Position numbers and translations under genes: made by a program. Under the pieces are notes generated by a model. That model did not search any database. It saw only the letters and a list, made by a program, of their open reading frames with translations, and was not told the DNA's origin. From JADCRZ01 sp965200945 (GTDB lineage: Bacteria > Bacteroidota > Bacteroidia > Chitinophagales > Chitinophagaceae), in assembly GCA_965200945.1 (NCBI GenBank), contig OZ241749.1, forward strand, positions 186,001-250,000: a DNA stretch of 64,000 nucleotides, read 5' to 3'. This document shows positions 62,619-64,000 of the stretch, piece after piece (the first letter of the stretch is position 1; every line of letters begins with the position of its first letter).

Positions 62619-63027
62619 CCGCCTCCCACTGCATCGTTACCTGTACTTTGATGTCGGGATGGATACTATAAATGACCGGACAGGTATGGGCAGCCCTTTC
62701 GAGGATGGTCTTCTCTTTTTCGGTGAGGCTCAGCTTTTCCGGAAAAGAAAATGTTAAATCTATGCCGGTGATCCTGCGCGGATCGGGGCTCATTTTTTTT
62801 AGGATTTCTATGCGTGTATCTGTAAGATCGATGTTGAGGTCTCTTGCTTTTATGCCCATGATCGTCATCATACAGCTGCCCAGCGCGGTGGCAACCAGGT
62901 CTGAGGGTGAAAAACGCTCTCCCTGTCCCTGGTTATCAACAGGTGCATCTGTTTGGAGCTGTGTGCCGGATTGAAGGTGTGTGGCCAGCGTTCTCAAATT
63001 CCCGCTGTAAACAACAGTAGAGGTCAT
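62608..63027 (-). CDS. OsmC family peroxide-resistance protein
   Basis: A 139-residue cytosolic protein. The two active-site cysteines of OsmC/Ohr proteins are Cys52 (GSCMMTIMG) and Cys116 (AAHTCPVIY). Family members reduce organic hydroperoxides with a thiol partner. It ends within the last codons of the convergent DUF2851 gene and starts close to the divergent next gene. Confidence 0.92.
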   Translation of the reverse strand: MTSTVVYSGNLRTLATHLQSGTQLQTDAPVDNQGQGERFSPSDLVATALGSCMMTIMGIKARDLNIDLTDTRIEILKKMSPDPRRITGIDLTFSFPEKLSLTEKEKTILERAAHTCPVIYSIHPDIKVQVTMQWEAVTA

Positions 63028-63076
63028 TTTGTATTATTTTATATAAATTTACGTTAGTAAAATCAAATACATTACG

Positions 63077-63904
63077 GTGAAAAAACTTTTGTTGGTTTGT
63101 ACGGTGATCTTAGTCAGTACGGTAGTTTTTGCGCAGAACGGAAATAATTCAACAACCCCCACCAAAAAAAATCAGAAAGCAGACAAGCGGGAGCGGATGA
63201 ATACCATCTCCAAGATGCAGGAGGAAGAAGATGCCATCGTCTTCAACAAGCACAGCATTTTCGGTATCAAGATCGCTACAGACGGATATGGTCTGGTATA
63301 CGAAAAAGGGAAGTACAAATCGCCGCGGTGGACGAACATCTGGCAGATCGAGCTGAATGAAAAACTTCACAATAAAGAGGAGAAAGTAGGCAGGGGCATA
63401 GATGTATTTGGAAACGTTTCACAGGCCAAATTCGGCAAAGCAAACAATTTCTACCAGCTCAAAGGCGGACTGGGCCGGCAATATACCATCGGGGGCAAAG
63501 CAAACCGCAACGGGGTGGCCGTTTCGGCCTTGTATGTCGGCGGCTTGTCGCTCGGACTTGAAAAGCCTTATTATGTGGATGCCGAACGGATCAGCGACCA
63601 GGCCCGCGTCCGGGTAAAATATTCAGATCCTACCTTTTCTGAAGCGGCTTACAACGTACAGGGCGCATCCGGTGTAACAGTGGGATGGAGCGAGCTGAAA
63701 GTGGTACCCGGCATCCATGCCAAGACCGCCCTCCGTTTCGACTACGCCCGTTTCAACGAAACAGTCACTGCCCTCGAAGCCGGCGTAAACGCGGAATACT
63801 ACTCTTCCAAGATCCTTCAGATGGCCATAGGGAGCCAGAACATCAAGGAAGCCCGCTTTTTCTTCAATGCTTATGTGGCCATCGAATTTGGACGGAGAAG
63901 ATAA
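63077..63904 (+). CDS. Small outer-membrane-type protein with GTG start
   Basis: A 275-residue protein starting at GTG 63077 (VKKLLLVCTVILVSTVVFAQ, a signal peptide). After a basic, charged leader (about 22-50) the rest alternates hydrophobic and polar residues and ends YVAIEFGRRR, in keeping with a small outer-membrane beta-barrel. Similar proteins appear across Bacteroidota without known function. I do not recognise a substrate or partner. A weak hairpin follows. Confidence 0.75.
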   Translation: MKKLLLVCTVILVSTVVFAQNGNNSTTPTKKNQKADKRERMNTISKMQEEEDAIVFNKHSIFGIKIATDGYGLVYEKGKYKSPRWTNIWQIELNEKLHNKEEKVGRGIDVFGNVSQAKFGKANNFYQLKGGLGRQYTIGGKANRNGVAVSALYVGGLSLGLEKPYYVDAERISDQARVRVKYSDPTFSEAAYNVQGASGVTVGWSELKVVPGIHAKTALRFDYARFNETVTALEAGVNAEYYSSKILQMAIGSQNIKEARFFFNAYVAIEFGRRR

Positions 63905-63935
63905 AAGCCTGCCGGAGATTTCTTACATTTGATGG

Positions 63936-63962
63936 AACATTTCCCGCCCGCTGCGGGATGTT
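63936..63962 (+). terminator. Weak hairpin after the last gene
   Basis: AACAT-TT-CCCGC pairs with GCGGGATGTT around a 5-nt loop, with a 2-nt bulge and few T bases after it. It is placed 32 bases past the stop and may act as a terminator. Confidence 0.45.
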
Positions 63963-64000
63963 AGATTGTCTTATCAGAACCATATGTCTTGTCATTTGTA

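Overview
The window looks like a chromosomal segment of a Bacteroidota bacterium, most likely Chitinophagaceae-like. The signs are a SusD-type lipoprotein end, a TonB-receptor-like barrel with a carboxypeptidase-like regulatory domain, poorly marked ribosome sites, long Sus-style runs of secreted carbohydrate enzymes, DUF3826, DUF2851 and UbiA/Maf neighbours, and mostly ATG starts with a few TTG/GTG. No phage, insertion sequence, CRISPR array or rRNA was seen. The lineage is inferred from gene content only.

Region 1 (2-23598, + strand) is the downstream part of a pectin-type polysaccharide utilization locus. It has the C-terminal end of SusD, two tandem PL1-like pectate lyases, a large beta-helix protein with a second uncharacterised half, a GH140-type apiosidase, GH43, an SGNH esterase, a beta-propeller enzyme of the GH145/PL27 kind, a sialate-O-acetylesterase-type esterase, two GH78 rhamnosidases, DUF3826, a BNR/sialidase-fold protein, an STN-esterase fusion and a Tat-exported sugar isomerase-like protein. 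The enzyme set fits rhamnogalacturonan (I/II) and arabinogalactan side chains.

Region 2 (23802-32437) holds a protealysin-like M4 metalloprotease with its emfourin-type inhibitor, a GH3 (JAR1-like) acyl-adenylating enzyme, and a compact minus-strand operon: sigma factor, single-pass TPR protein that looks like an anti-sigma factor, membrane subtilase, TPR-CHAT protease. This last operon is the best candidate in the window for an under-described regulatory or proteolytic system.

Region 3 (32805-45781, + strand) is sugar-acid catabolism matching the locus. First come four enzymes of the non-phosphorylating L-fucose (or L-rhamnose) route: ketodeoxy-acid dehydrogenase, FAH-type hydrolase, lactonase, sugar dehydrogenase. 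Then comes a complete galacturonate route: UxaC, UxaB, UxaA, KdgK, Eda, a GapN-like aldehyde dehydrogenase and a hexuronate MFS transporter. Extracellular lyases and rhamnosidases would thus release galacturonate, rhamnose and fucose that are burned to pyruvate, lactate and 3-phosphoglycerate.

Region 4 (46211-64000) is mostly housekeeping: S41 processing protease, tRNA-His, TonB-receptor-like barrel, CCG-domain Fe-S protein, DinB-like protein, secreted subtilase, panB, ppx, ppk1, KdsC-like phosphatase, UbiA prenyltransferase, Maf, DUF2851, OsmC and a small outer-membrane protein. Several strong hairpin terminators separate these units.
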